A DNA stretch of 64,000 nucleotides from VFJZ01 sp046598415 (GCA_046598415.1 JBKJIG010000084.1:62001-126000); one strand, 5' to 3'. Numbered from the stretch's first letter, positions 28,267-37,376 are shown. A program made the numbers and translations. Notes: a model not told the origin generated them from the sequence alone.

Positions 28267-29415
28267 ATGGTGACGGTTGCCGCGCCCCCGATTCGCCCGC
28301 TGGCGCTGCTCGTCGGGACGGTCGCGCTGCTCGAGACGCTGCTGCTGTCCGCGCTGTCGCCGCTGCTGCCGCAGTTCGAGGAGCTGCTCGACCTGAGCAA
28401 GGCGCAGGTCGGCATGCTGAACGCGGCCTACCCGCTGGGCACGTTCATCGTCGCGGTCCCGGCCAGCCTGCTCGTCTCGCGCATCGGCATCCGCTCGGCC
28501 GTCGCCGGCGCGCTCGTGCTGCTCGCGTGCTCGACGGTCGCGCTCGGGCTGCTCGACTCCTACGGGGGGCTCGTCGTCGCGCGGTTTCTGCAGGGCGCCG
28601 CCGGCGGCGGCATCGCGTGGCCGCTCGCGACGGCGTGGCTGACGTCGGAGACGCCGCCCGAGCGGCGCGGGCGCGTGCTCGGCGCGGTGATCGGCATCTC
28701 GATCTTCGGGGCCACGCTCGGCCCGGTGCTCGGCGCCGTCGCGACCGCCAACCGTCCGGCCGCCTTCCTCGCGCTCGCCGCGGTCGTCTGCGGCGCGCTC
28801 GTGTTGCTCGGACGGCTGCGGTCGCCGCCGATCCAGCACGCCTCCGGCCTGCGCGCCCTGCGTGCGGCGCTGACCAACCGGTCGGTGCTCCTCGGCCTGT
28901 GGTTCGTGATCATCCCCGGCGCCCTGTTCGGCATGCTCGGCACGCTGCTGCCCCTGCAGCTCGACCGGTCCGGCGTCGGGCCGGCCGGCATCGCGGCGGT
29001 GTTCGTGGTGTCCGCCGCCCTGGGCGCGGGCGCGACGACCCTGACCGGCCGGATCGTCGATCGGCGCGGGCGCATCGCGCCGCTGCGGGTCGCCGTCATC
29101 CTGGCGCCCGTGGTGGCCGTGGTGCTGCCGCTCCTCGAGCGGCCGTTGCTGATCGCCATCTGGGCCGTGATCGGCATCGGCGTCTGGGACATCTTCTGGC
29201 CACCGGCGCTGGCGCTGCTCGCCGATGGCGCCGAGGAGGTGCAGATCGAGCAGACCTTCGCGTTCGCCCTCCAGGCGATGGCATGGGGGCCGGGCGCGTT
29301 CCTCGGCTCGGTCGGCGGCGGCATCCTCGCAGAGCTGGCCGGCGACGTCGCGGCCTGGTCGGTGATGGCCGTGATCTGCGCGCTGTCGCTGCCGCTGCTC
29401 AGACGTCGCGGCTGA
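28267..29415 (+). CDS. MFS transporter
   Basis: A 382-residue major facilitator permease with about twelve helices. Recognisable features are LLPQFEELLDLSKAQVGML after helix 1, ARFLQGAAGGGIAWPLA in helix 4-5, ETPPERRGRVLGAV in the central loop and TGRIVDRRGRIAPLR in the second half. The substrate is unknown; drug or metabolite efflux is typical for this class. Its 3' end overlaps, on the other strand, a remnant of a decarboxylase-like gene. The start may be GTG 28270 rather than ATG 28267. Confidence 0.85.
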   Translation: MVTVAAPPIRPLALLVGTVALLETLLLSALSPLLPQFEELLDLSKAQVGMLNAAYPLGTFIVAVPASLLVSRIGIRSAVAGALVLLACSTVALGLLDSYGGLVVARFLQGAAGGGIAWPLATAWLTSETPPERRGRVLGAVIGISIFGATLGPVLGAVATANRPAAFLALAAVVCGALVLLGRLRSPPIQHASGLRALRAALTNRSVLLGLWFVIIPGALFGMLGTLLPLQLDRSGVGPAGIAAVFVVSAALGAGATTLTGRIVDRRGRIAPLRVAVILAPVVAVVLPLLERPLLIAIWAVIGIGVWDIFWPPALALLADGAEEVQIEQTFAFALQAMAWGPGAFLGSVGGGILAELAGDVAAWSVMAVICALSLPLLRRRG

Positions 29416-29587
29416 GCACGTCCGACGCGGTGTGCCGGATCGTGCCGGCCGAGACGACGTCGACGGGCGTCCCGACGCGCTCGGCGAGCTCGTGTGCGTC
29501 GCACCCTCGACAGCCAGGCGGCCGTCCTGGACGGCGATATCGAGGTCGGGCGGCCCGCATCGGAGTGGGCGTATCCTCCCGGCCATG
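29399..29587 (-). pseudogene. Frameshifted N-terminal remnant of a fold-III PLP decarboxylase (LysA-like)
   Basis: From the minus strand, PPDLDIAVQDGRLAVEG is followed, after a one-base frame change, by CDAHELAERVGTPVDVVSAG and TIRHTASDVL, then a stop at 29401-29399. The pattern (V.DGRL.VEG, then LAERVGTP...S...IR) is that of the N-terminus of diaminopimelate decarboxylase-type enzymes. Only about 60 codons survive, and the barrel domain is absent. It overlaps the 3' end of the MFS gene and the start of the acyl-CoA dehydrogenase, so the rest was probably lost by deletion. Confidence 0.55.
29572..29584 (+). promoter_or_regulatory. Candidate leaderless promoter of the acyl-CoA dehydrogenase gene
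   Basis: TATCCT at 29572-29577 lies seven bases before ATG 29585, and there is no Shine-Dalgarno sequence. Confidence 0.4.
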
Positions 29588-30730
29588 CCGACGCCGTATC
29601 GATCTCCCTGGGCCACCGACGAGCACGAGTTGTTCCGCGCTACGGTGCGCGACTTCGCGGCCAGGGAACTGCTGCCGCACGAGGAGCGGTTCATCGAGCA
29701 GGGCCACATCGACCGTGACGTCTGGAGGAAGGCCGGCGCGGCCGGCCTGCTCGGCTGCGACATCCCGGAGGAGCACGGCGGCCTCGGCGGCGACTTCGGC
29801 CACGAGTGCGTGGTGTACGAGGAGATCTGGCGGACCGGGTTCTCCGGCTTCGGCAAGGCGGTGCACGAGATCGCGGGCCGGTACGTCCTCGACTACGCCA
29901 CCGACGCGCAGCGGGCCGACTGGCTGCCGCGGATGGTGACCGGCGAGCTGGTCGGCGCGATCGCGATGTCGGAGCCCGGCGCCGGGTCGGACCTGCGCGG
30001 CATCGCCACCAGCGCCGTCCGCGACGGCGACGAGTTCATCGTCAACGGCTCGAAGACGTTCATCACGAACGGGTTGCTCGCAAACCTGCTGATGACCGTC
30101 GTCCGCACCGATCCCGACGCCGGGTCGAAGGGCTACACGCTGCTGATGATCGAGACCGACGGGCTCGACGGGTTCCGCCGCGGCAGCCTCCTGAAGAAGA
30201 TCGGCCAGAAGGCGCAGGACACCTGCGAGCTGTTCTTCGAGGACTGCCGCGTGCCGGTGGGCGTCAGTCTCGGCGACGGCCGGGGGCTGTACCAGCTGAT
30301 GGCCTCGCTGGCCTACGAGCGCACCATCGTCGCCATCAAGTCGATCGCTGCGATCGAGTGCGCCGTCCGCGAGACGCTCGCGCACACGAAGGCGCGGGAG
30401 GCGTTCGGCAAGCGCCTCTTCGACCTGCAGAACACGCGGTTCAAGCTGGCCGAGGCACACACCGCGGCGACGATCGGCCGCGTCTTCGCCGACCACTGCG
30501 TGCAGCGCGTGATCGACGGGACGCTCGACGCGGAGACGGCCGCGATGGCGAAGTGGTGGCTGACGGAGCAGCAGTGCCGCGTCGTCGACGAGTGTCTGCA
30601 GCTGCACGGCGGCTACGGCTACATGCTCGAGTATCCGATCGCGCGGCTGTACGCCGACGCGCGCGTCCAGCCCATCTACGCCGGCGCCAACGAGGTCATG
30701 AAGGAGCTGATCGCGCGCTCGCTGGAATGA
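29585..30730 (+). CDS. Acyl-CoA dehydrogenase family protein
   Basis: An FAD-dependent alpha,beta-dehydrogenase of acyl-CoA thioesters, 381 residues. Signatures include AIAMSEPGAGSDL and FIVNGSKTFITNG (FAD and substrate loops) and a C-terminal LQLHGGYGYMLEYP. The usual catalytic Glu of the YEG motif is replaced (IYAGANEV). E245 in SLAYERTIV is at the place used by isovaleryl- and long-chain-type enzymes, so an active enzyme of that type is likely. Electrons would go to an ETF, possibly the one encoded at 3317-5010. The downstream flavin oxidoreductase begins 37 bases later but may have its own promoter. Confidence 0.92.
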   Translation: MPTPYRSPWATDEHELFRATVRDFAARELLPHEERFIEQGHIDRDVWRKAGAAGLLGCDIPEEHGGLGGDFGHECVVYEEIWRTGFSGFGKAVHEIAGRYVLDYATDAQRADWLPRMVTGELVGAIAMSEPGAGSDLRGIATSAVRDGDEFIVNGSKTFITNGLLANLLMTVVRTDPDAGSKGYTLLMIETDGLDGFRRGSLLKKIGQKAQDTCELFFEDCRVPVGVSLGDGRGLYQLMASLAYERTIVAIKSIAAIECAVRETLAHTKAREAFGKRLFDLQNTRFKLAEAHTAATIGRVFADHCVQRVIDGTLDAETAAMAKWWLTEQQCRVVDECLQLHGGYGYMLEYPIARLYADARVQPIYAGANEVMKELIARSLE

Positions 30731-30754
30731 CACGAGTGCGTCGCGAGCATGCGC

Positions 30755-30767
30755 TAACCTCGCGGGC
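30755..30767 (+). promoter_or_regulatory. Candidate leaderless promoter of the flavin amine oxidase-like gene
   Basis: TAACCT at 30755-30760 is followed by CGCGGGC and then ATG 30768. The seven-base spacer is identical to that before the GcvPA-like gene. Confidence 0.42.
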
Positions 30768-32126
30768 ATGACCGAGCTGCACGATGTGATCGTGGTCGGC
30801 GGGGGCATCGCGGGCCTCGCGGCGGCCTGGGACCTGCGCAACCGCGACGTCGTGGTACTGGAGGCGGCAGACCGCGTCGGCGGCCGCATCCGCTCCGAGT
30901 CGCGGGGCGACCACTGGATCAACCTCGGCGCGCACGTGTTCGCGGGCGCCGGGTCGGCCAGCGACCGCCTGATCCGCGACACCGGCGTCGAGTTCGTGCC
31001 CGTGCCCGGGCGCCTCACCTCGATCGCGATGAACGGCGCGTTCCTGAACTCCGGCCGCGTCGAGACCTTCCCGTTCCGCATCCCGATGGCGGCGGCCGAC
31101 CGGCTCGCCCTGCTGCGCACCGGCGCGCGGCTGCGAGTCGAGGTGGCGAAGCTGCAGCGGCTCTCGAAGCCGCGTCCCGGCGAGCACCCGCGCGAGACCG
31201 AGCTGCGCGTCATGGGCTACCTCGCCGACCGCTCGTTCACCGACTGGACGGGCGAGCTGCCGCCTGATGCCGACGCGATGTTCCGCGCCACGATCACGCG
31301 CTCGACGGCCGAGTCCGAGCAGCTCACCGCCGGCCAGGGCATCCACTTCTTCGCGCTCGTGTGGACGAAGGGCGGCGGCCTCTCGAACAACATCCTGGGC
31401 GGCTCGCAGGTGCTGCTCGACGCGGTCGCGCGCGAGCTCGAGGGGCACATCCAGCTCTCGACGCCCGTCGAGGAGGTCGTGCAGCACGACGACCACGTCG
31501 TCGTCCGGCACGCCGGCGGCGAGCTCCGCGCCCGACAGGTCGTGATGGCGACGCAGGCCTACGAGACGGCACGCATCGTGCACGACCTGCCCACCGCGAC
31601 GGCGGAGGCGCTGAACGCCGTGCCGTACGGCCCGCTGATCGTGATGGGGCTCCTGACCGACGAGACGCAGACCATGCCGTACGACGACCTGTACGCGCTG
31701 GCGACGCCCAAGCAGCCGTTCAACATGCTCTTCAACATGTCGAACGTCCTGCGCCGGCCCGATCGCGCGCGGGTGCCCGGCGGCAGCCTCTTCATCTACC
31801 GCAACGGCGACCGTGGCGCGTGGAAGTACCTGGAGATGTCGGACGAGGAGGTCGAGCGCGAGTGGGTCGACGCGCTGACTGGCCTCTTCCCCGACCTGCG
31901 CGGGCACGTCAGCGAGACGAAGATCCTGCGGATGCCCCGCTCGCTGCCGTATCCCAGCCCGGGCTACGACCGCGTGCTGCGCACCCTCGCGGAGCCGCTC
32001 GGGCGGATCCACCTGGCGGGCGACTACCTGGGGGGCTCGTACACCGAGACCGCGATCGGCTCCGGCCAGACGGCGGCGCTGGCCGTCCGGACGGCGCTGC
32101 AGAGCGCACGCGTCCCGGTCGGCTGA
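30768..32126 (+). CDS. FAD-dependent amine oxidase/protoporphyrinogen oxidase-like protein
   Basis: A 452-residue flavoprotein with an N-terminal Rossmann motif VIVVGGGIAGLAAAWDL, the following acidic ribose-binding segment VVLEAADRVGGRIRS, and a C-terminal FAD segment RIHLAGDYLGG followed by ETAIGSGQTAA. This is the layout of flavin monoamine oxidases, PPOX and phytoene desaturases. The substrate is not identifiable; no haem or carotenoid genes are near. A GTG-started chrA-like remnant follows five bases after the stop. Confidence 0.87.
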   Translation: MTELHDVIVVGGGIAGLAAAWDLRNRDVVVLEAADRVGGRIRSESRGDHWINLGAHVFAGAGSASDRLIRDTGVEFVPVPGRLTSIAMNGAFLNSGRVETFPFRIPMAAADRLALLRTGARLRVEVAKLQRLSKPRPGEHPRETELRVMGYLADRSFTDWTGELPPDADAMFRATITRSTAESEQLTAGQGIHFFALVWTKGGGLSNNILGGSQVLLDAVARELEGHIQLSTPVEEVVQHDDHVVVRHAGGELRARQVVMATQAYETARIVHDLPTATAEALNAVPYGPLIVMGLLTDETQTMPYDDLYALATPKQPFNMLFNMSNVLRRPDRARVPGGSLFIYRNGDRGAWKYLEMSDEEVEREWVDALTGLFPDLRGHVSETKILRMPRSLPYPSPGYDRVLRTLAEPLGRIHLAGDYLGGSYTETAIGSGQTAALAVRTALQSARVPVG

Positions 32127-32130
32127 CCGC

Positions 32131-32220
32131 GTGCCGCCGTGCGCCGGCCACGCCGGCGAGGTGTTCGGCGCGGCGCTCCGGCTCGGGCTGACGTCGTTCG
32201 GGGGCCCGACCGCGCACATG
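32131..32220 (+). pseudogene. N-terminal remnant of a chromate transporter (ChrA-like)
   Basis: From GTG 32131 the frame reads EVFGAALRLGLTSFGGPTAH followed by M. This is the well-conserved first membrane segment of ChrA proteins (F...LRLGLTSFGGP.AH). After about 30 codons the resemblance ends abruptly in unrelated arginine-rich sequence. The remaining helices are missing, which indicates a deletion whose right end lies near the operator of the following CGNR gene. Confidence 0.55.
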
Positions 32221-32285
32221 ACGGGCGCGTCGCGCCCGCGCATGCGGTCGTCCAGCCCGGCAGCTGAAACCGCCTACGCCGACTG

Positions 32286-32312
32286 GACGGTTTCCTTGAA
32301 ACCGTCTATCGT
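32286..32312 (+). promoter_or_regulatory. Operator palindrome and -10 for the CGNR regulator operon
   Basis: A perfect inverted repeat has arms GACGGTTTC (32286-32294) and GAAACCGTC (32298-32306) around CTT. It is followed directly by TATCGT (32307-32312), twelve bases before ATG 32325. A repressor bound here would block the promoter. A similar arrangement precedes the second CGNR locus (55595-55615). Confidence 0.6.
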
Positions 32313-32324
32313 CTGTCGTCGGTT

Positions 32325-32885
32325 ATGTACGAGGACCTCGGCCACTGTGAACCTGCGCCCACCGCGTCGCTCGAACGGGCGCGGCGGCTGATCAACACCG
32401 TCAACCATCTCCACGCCCGCGAATACCTGCCCGACGCGGCCACGTTCCAGCGGGTGTGCCTGGAGCTGGGGTTTCCCGATCCCGGCCTCGTGGACGACGC
32501 CAGCCTCGCCCGCGTGCGGGCCGTGCGCGAGGCGCTGCGCGCGCTCGCCGCGACGCACAACGCGGGGCCGCCGATGGCGCAGGAGTCGGTGCTGGCCGAG
32601 CAGGCGTGCCGGAGCGGGCTCCAGGTGTCGTTCGCGGACGATGCGGCACCGATCCTGGTCGCCGCCGAAGGCGCCGACGAGGTGCTCGGCACGATGCTGG
32701 CGGCGATCGCTGACGCGATGCACGACGGCCACTGGCAGCGCATGAAGGCGTGTCGCAACGAGCGCTGCGGCTGGGTGTTCTACGACCACTCCCGCAACCG
32801 CACGGGAACGTGGTGCTCGATGCGCGTCTGCGGCAACCGCCACAAGGTCCGGGCGCACCGCGCCCGGCACGCGGCCGCCGGCTGA
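32325..32885 (+). CDS. CGNR zinc-finger (ABATE-domain) transcriptional regulator
   Basis: A 186-residue predicted DNA-binding regulator. The N-terminal helical ABATE domain carries LINTVNHLHAREYLPD and ALRALAATHN. The C-terminal zinc finger has C..RC...F.D.S, then WCS..VCGNR, i.e. four cysteines and the family-naming CGNR motif. The stop overlaps the FtsX-type permease start by one base (TGATG), so it heads a regulator-transporter operon. It probably senses the compound or stress handled by that transporter and acts through the palindrome at 32286-32306. Confidence 0.9.
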   Translation: MYEDLGHCEPAPTASLERARRLINTVNHLHAREYLPDAATFQRVCLELGFPDPGLVDDASLARVRAVREALRALAATHNAGPPMAQESVLAEQACRSGLQVSFADDAAPILVAAEGADEVLGTMLAAIADAMHDGHWQRMKACRNERCGWVFYDHSRNRTGTWCSMRVCGNRHKVRAHRARHAAAG

Positions 32886-35854
32886 TGGCCGTGCTCACTC
32901 TCGCCGTCGCACGCCTGCGGCGGCGGCCCGGCCGCGGCCTCCTGACGGCGCTCGGCGTGGCCCTCGCCGCCGCGGCGCTGGTCGCCACGCTCGCCATCCG
33001 CACGCTCGCCGGCGATCTCGCCCTGCGCCAGTCGCTCACGGTGCTGCCGGTGGGCGATCGCTCGGCCACCGTTGCCCGCTCGCAGGCGACCGAGGACCTG
33101 CCGGGCCTCGACCGCACGGCGCGAGCCGCGCTCGCCCGGCTGGGAACGGCCCGCGTCCGCAGCGAGATCATGCTGCGCGTGCTGTCCGACGGCAGGGGCG
33201 GCGTGTTCCGCCTCGCGGCCGTCGAGGACGCGCCGTCGGCAGTGCGTGTCACGTCGGGCCGGCTGCCGCGACCCTGCAGCGGCGGCACCTGCGAGGTGCT
33301 GCTGATCGGCACCGCCCGGCCCGACCTCGACGCCGAGCTGGGCATCAAGATCGTCGGGCGCGGCGTGCTCACCGATCCCGTGGTGCTGTCGGGCACGTTC
33401 GATCCCGGGCCCGAGACGCCCATCCTGCTGACGCCCGACCTGGCGGGGCTGCAGGCACACGAGCCGGTGATCCTGATCCAGCGCAGCTACGGCTGGGTGG
33501 CGCCGCTGGACGCCGCGAACCTGCGCGTCGCCGGTCTCGGTGGGCTGCTGCGGGCCACGGCCGAGGCGGCCTCCGACGCCGAGCGCAGCGGGATGGCGCT
33601 GACCGCACCGGACGAGGCGCTGGTCGGCGCCGCGGATCGCGCGCGGGCCTCCTCGCGACGCCTGCTGCTGGTGGGCGGGCAGCTCGTCGCCGTGCTGGCG
33701 GCGTTCGTCGCGCTGGCCGCGCTCGGCCTGCGCGACGACCACGGCACGGCGCTGCGCCTCCTGGCCCGGCGCGGCGCCTCGCGGCGGCAGTCGGTCGCGT
33801 TCACGGCAGCAGAGGCGGGGTGGCCGGTGCTGGCCGGGCTGGTGCCCGGGGTGGCGGCCGGCATCGCGGCGGCGCTGTTCGTCGCCGACCACGAGGGCGT
33901 CGACGGCGGCCGGCTCGTGCGCGACGCGCTCGGCGGCGATGCGCTGCTGGCGCTGGTCGTGCTCGTGGTGACGCTGTGGATCCTGCTGGCGGCCGTTCTC
34001 CGAACGTCGGAGGGGCCGCTGCGCAAAAGTATCCGTCCGACCGACATCGCCGCGGTCGTGCTCGCCGCCGTGGCGCTGCTGGCGGCCTCCCGCGGCAACG
34101 CCACCGCCGCGCGCCTCGGCGAGCAGGGCGACCCGCTGCTGGCGCTGCTGCCGGCCCTGGTCGCCGGGGCCGGCGGGCTGGCGGCGATGCGCCTCGTCGG
34201 CCCGGCGCTGGCGGGCCTCGCGCGGATCGCGCCCGCGCGCTTCGGCCTGGCTCGCGTCGGTGTCGCCGATGCGCTGCGCCGGCCCGCGCGGCCGCTCGCC
34301 ACGGTGGCCTTTCTGGTGGCGGCCTGCGCGCTCGCGATCTTCGCCACGGCCTACCGCTCGACGCTGCGCACCGGAGCGGCCGACCAGGCCGCGTTCGCCG
34401 TGCCGCTCGACGCGCGGCTGGTGTCCGGGCCGAGCCTCGTGCTGCCGCTCGACGTCGCCTCGCTCGACGACTACCGGGCGCTCGCCGGCGACGGCTACGC
34501 GACACCCGTCGTGCGGCGCTCCGCCGTCGTCCGCACGGCCGGCACGGCGCCCGATCCGGTGCAGCTCGTCGGTCTCAGCCCCGACGCGCTGACGCACATC
34601 GCGCGGTTCCGCAGCGACCGCTCGCCGGCGACCCTGGCAGCGGCGCTCGGCGACGACGACTTCCCGGTCGCCGGCGCTCCGCTGCCAGCCGAGGCGACCG
34701 CGCTGCGCCTCGACGCGACCGGCACCGAGGCGTTCGCCGTCTCCGCCATCCTGGCGCGGGCCGACGGCGTCCAGGGCGCGGTGACGGTCCCCGGTCCGAT
34801 CCCGGAGCGGTTCCGCGGCGGCCGGTTCGTGGGGCTGCTGATCCGCGAGTCGGAGAGCGGCCTCTCCGCCATCCTGCACCACATCGGCGAGGGCGCGACC
34901 GAGGTCTCCAAGCGCCAGGTCGCGATCGACCTGAAGTCGGTCGTCGCCGAGCCCGGCGGCCCGGTGGCGCTCGATCTGGCCCACTGGGTGGCGAAGGACG
35001 CGACGATCGACCTACAGGGCGGCACGCTCCAGATCCGGAGCGGCCTGGACGGCGGCTCGGCGATCGTCCGCGCCGCCCAGCCGACCGACGGCCGGACGCT
35101 GCCGGTGATCGTCGACCCGATCACGGCCGCGGCCGCGCGGGGCGGCACCGTCGACATCGACGTGGCCGGCGAGACCAGCGTGCGCGGCCGGGTGGTCGGC
35201 ACCCTCCGGCGGTTCCCGACCGCCGGCACGCGCTTCATCGTCACCGCCGGCGAGGCGCTGCAGCGAACGCTCGACTCGAACCAGCCGGCCTCGGGCACGC
35301 CGAGCGAGATCTGGCTCGGCGGCAGCGGCGCGGTCGATCCCGCGATCCGCGACGCGCCGTACAACCGCCTCGTGCTGACGGTGCGCGCCGACGCGGAGGC
35401 CCGGCTGGTCGCCGATCCGCTCGCCCGCGGCGCGGCGGCGCTGCTGCTGCTCGCCGCGTTGGCAGCCGGTGCGGTCGCCGTCGTCGCGGTCGCGCTGGTG
35501 GTGCGCAGCGACCTGCAGAGCGGCGCCGACGACCTGCTGACGCTCGAGGCCGACGGCGCCACGCCGGCGGCGCTCCGGCGCATGCTCGCGGTGCGCACCG
35601 GGACGCTCGTGCTGGTCGCGATCGTGCCGGGCGTGATCTGCGGCATGGTGCTGGCGCGGGCCGTCACGCGGCTCGTCGCGGTCACGGCCACGGGCGGTGC
35701 TCCGGTGCCGCCGCTGGTGGCCGCCGGATCGGCCTCGGCGGTGCTCGGCGTCGTGCTCGCGATCGCCGTCGCCGCGTTTCTGGCGGTGACGCTGGCGGTG
35801 CTGCTGGCGCTGCGCGAGCCGCTGCCGCCCCGTCCGGCGGGAGCGGGCTCGTGA
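32885..35854 (+). CDS. FtsX-like ABC transporter permease (MacB/LolE-type)
   Basis: A 989-residue permease with a first membrane helix at about 17-40 and a large extracytoplasmic domain. A block of helices in the middle (about 255-525) is followed by a second extracytoplasmic domain and a terminal set of three helices (about 835-980). This is the duplicated FtsX layout of type VII ABC systems that work on lipids, lipoproteins or envelope peptides rather than small-solute uptake. It lies between the CGNR regulator (TGATG overlap) and a tandem ATPase (GTGA overlap). The single large permease is matched by a single protein carrying two ATPase domains. Confidence 0.85.
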   Translation: MAVLTLAVARLRRRPGRGLLTALGVALAAAALVATLAIRTLAGDLALRQSLTVLPVGDRSATVARSQATEDLPGLDRTARAALARLGTARVRSEIMLRVLSDGRGGVFRLAAVEDAPSAVRVTSGRLPRPCSGGTCEVLLIGTARPDLDAELGIKIVGRGVLTDPVVLSGTFDPGPETPILLTPDLAGLQAHEPVILIQRSYGWVAPLDAANLRVAGLGGLLRATAEAASDAERSGMALTAPDEALVGAADRARASSRRLLLVGGQLVAVLAAFVALAALGLRDDHGTALRLLARRGASRRQSVAFTAAEAGWPVLAGLVPGVAAGIAAALFVADHEGVDGGRLVRDALGGDALLALVVLVVTLWILLAAVLRTSEGPLRKSIRPTDIAAVVLAAVALLAASRGNATAARLGEQGDPLLALLPALVAGAGGLAAMRLVGPALAGLARIAPARFGLARVGVADALRRPARPLATVAFLVAACALAIFATAYRSTLRTGAADQAAFAVPLDARLVSGPSLVLPLDVASLDDYRALAGDGYATPVVRRSAVVRTAGTAPDPVQLVGLSPDALTHIARFRSDRSPATLAAALGDDDFPVAGAPLPAEATALRLDATGTEAFAVSAILARADGVQGAVTVPGPIPERFRGGRFVGLLIRESESGLSAILHHIGEGATEVSKRQVAIDLKSVVAEPGGPVALDLAHWVAKDATIDLQGGTLQIRSGLDGGSAIVRAAQPTDGRTLPVIVDPITAAAARGGTVDIDVAGETSVRGRVVGTLRRFPTAGTRFIVTAGEALQRTLDSNQPASGTPSEIWLGGSGAVDPAIRDAPYNRLVLTVRADAEARLVADPLARGAAALLLLAALAAGAVAVVAVALVVRSDLQSGADDLLTLEADGATPAALRRMLAVRTGTLVLVAIVPGVICGMVLARAVTRLVAVTATGGAPVPPLVAAGSASAVLGVVLAIAVAAFLAVTLAVLLALREPLPPRPAGAGS

Positions 35855-37371
35855 TCTCGGTCAGCGACCTGTTCTGCGTCTACCGCGGCCGCGAGCACGA
35901 TGTGGCGGCGCTGCGCGGGTTGTCGCTCGACGTCGCACCCGGCGAGCGCGTGCTCGTCCAGGGGCCGAGCGGGGCGGGGAAGACCACGCTGCTTCGCGTG
36001 CTGGCCGGCGACCAGCGGCCCAGCGCCGGGCGCGCGGCGGTGGCCGGCCACGAGCTGGGCCAGCTGCGCGGCGCGCAGCTGCAGGCCTACCGTCGGGCGA
36101 CGCTCGGCCTGGTCGTGCAGCGCGCCCTCGCCGGCGTGCCGCCCGACATCGACTGCGCGTCGGCCGTGGGCCTCGGCCTGCGGCTGCGCGGCGTCGCGGC
36201 ACACGCGGCCCGCGCCCGCGCCGCCGCGCTGCTGGACGAGGTCGGTCTCGAGGGCGTCTCGCGCCGGCGGCCGCTGACACTCTCGGGCGGCGAGTTGCAG
36301 CGCGTTGCCATCTGCGCCGCGGTCGCGCACGAGCCGCCCGTGATCCTGGCCGACGAACCGACCGGCGAGCTCGACCGCGCCTCGGCTGACGTCGTCTACG
36401 ACCTGCTGGTCGCGCTGGCGCGGCGCACGGGCGCGACGCTGCTCGTCGTCTCGCACGATCCGGGGGCTGCGCGGATTGCCGACCGCGTCGTGCACGTGCG
36501 CGATGGACGCGTGTCGGAGGAGGGTGGCGCGCTCGTGATCGACGACCGCGGCTGGCTGCGCCTGCCGGGCGACCTGCGCCACCGCCTCGGGCACACCGCC
36601 CACGCCACCGACGGCGACGACGCCGTCGTGCTGCGGCCGGCCGGCCCGGTCGACGAGCAGTCTGCCGCGATGCCCGTGGCCGCCACCGTGCTGGCGCCGG
36701 GGCCGACCGTGGCCTCGCTGGCCGGCGTCCGCCACGAGCACGTGCCGCGGCAGGTCTCGCTCGACCTGGCCGGCGGCGCGCTGACGGTGCTGTGCGGCCG
36801 CAGCGGCTCGGGCAAGACGACCATCCTGCGCACGCTCGCGGGCCTCGAGGTGCCGAGCGCGGGTACCGTCACGGTGCTGGGCGAGCAGGTCGCCGGTGAT
36901 CGCACCGCCCGCGCGATCCAGCGCCGCACTCGCGTCGCGTTCGCGATGCAGGGCGGCGGCCTCGCCGAGGCGCTCGACGCCGATGCGAACGTCGCGCTGG
37001 GCCGCAGCCTGCGCGGGCTCGAGCCGGCGCCGGACCGGGCCGCCGAGCTGTTCGCAGCCCTGCACCTGCAGCCGGTGCTGGGCCGGCCCGTGCGCGACCT
37101 CTCCGGCGGCGAGCGTCAGCGCGTCGCGATCGCGCGGGCGCTGGGCGCCGAGGTGCCGCTGGTGCTGCTCGACGAGCCGACCAGCCAGCTGGACGAGGCC
37201 AACGCCGAGCGCGTCGCCGCGCTGCTGCGGGCCGAGGCGGCGACCGGCACCGCGATCGTCTGCGCGACGCACGACCCGGTGCTCATCGATGCGGCCGAGC
37301 GCGTCGTCGAGATCGCCCGCGAGCCGGAGCCCGGTGCGGTGCCGGCCACGAGGGCCGGCACCGCACCGTAG
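35851..37371 (+). CDS. ABC transporter ATPase with two fused nucleotide-binding domains
   Basis: A 506-residue protein with two complete ABC domains. The first has Walker A GPSGAGKTT, signature LSGGELQR and Walker B VILADEPTGELD. The second has GRSGSGKTT, LSGGERQR and LVLLDEPTSQLD. Both look catalytically competent. A linker of about 50 residues joins them. The start is GTG, overlapping the permease stop. MacB/LolD-type ATPases are usually single-domain dimers, so a fused pair matching one double permease suggests a fixed asymmetric transporter. Confidence 0.92.
   Translation: MISVSDLFCVYRGREHDVAALRGLSLDVAPGERVLVQGPSGAGKTTLLRVLAGDQRPSAGRAAVAGHELGQLRGAQLQAYRRATLGLVVQRALAGVPPDIDCASAVGLGLRLRGVAAHAARARAAALLDEVGLEGVSRRRPLTLSGGELQRVAICAAVAHEPPVILADEPTGELDRASADVVYDLLVALARRTGATLLVVSHDPGAARIADRVVHVRDGRVSEEGGALVIDDRGWLRLPGDLRHRLGHTAHATDGDDAVVLRPAGPVDEQSAAMPVAATVLAPGPTVASLAGVRHEHVPRQVSLDLAGGALTVLCGRSGSGKTTILRTLAGLEVPSAGTVTVLGEQVAGDRTARAIQRRTRVAFAMQGGGLAEALDADANVALGRSLRGLEPAPDRAAELFAALHLQPVLGRPVRDLSGGERQRVAIARALGAEVPLVLLDEPTSQLDEANAERVAALLRAEAATGTAIVCATHDPVLIDAAERVVEIAREPEPGAVPATRAGTAP
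37332..37368 (+). terminator. Strong stem-loop at the end of the ABC operon
   Basis: Perfect 16-base arms (37332-37347 and 37353-37368) flank a five-base loop. The hairpin lies inside the last codons and ends just before the stop at 37369. There is no T-run on either strand. It may block exonucleases or help separate this operon from the converging livF, five bases beyond the stop. Confidence 0.55.
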
Positions 37372-37376
37372 GGGAC

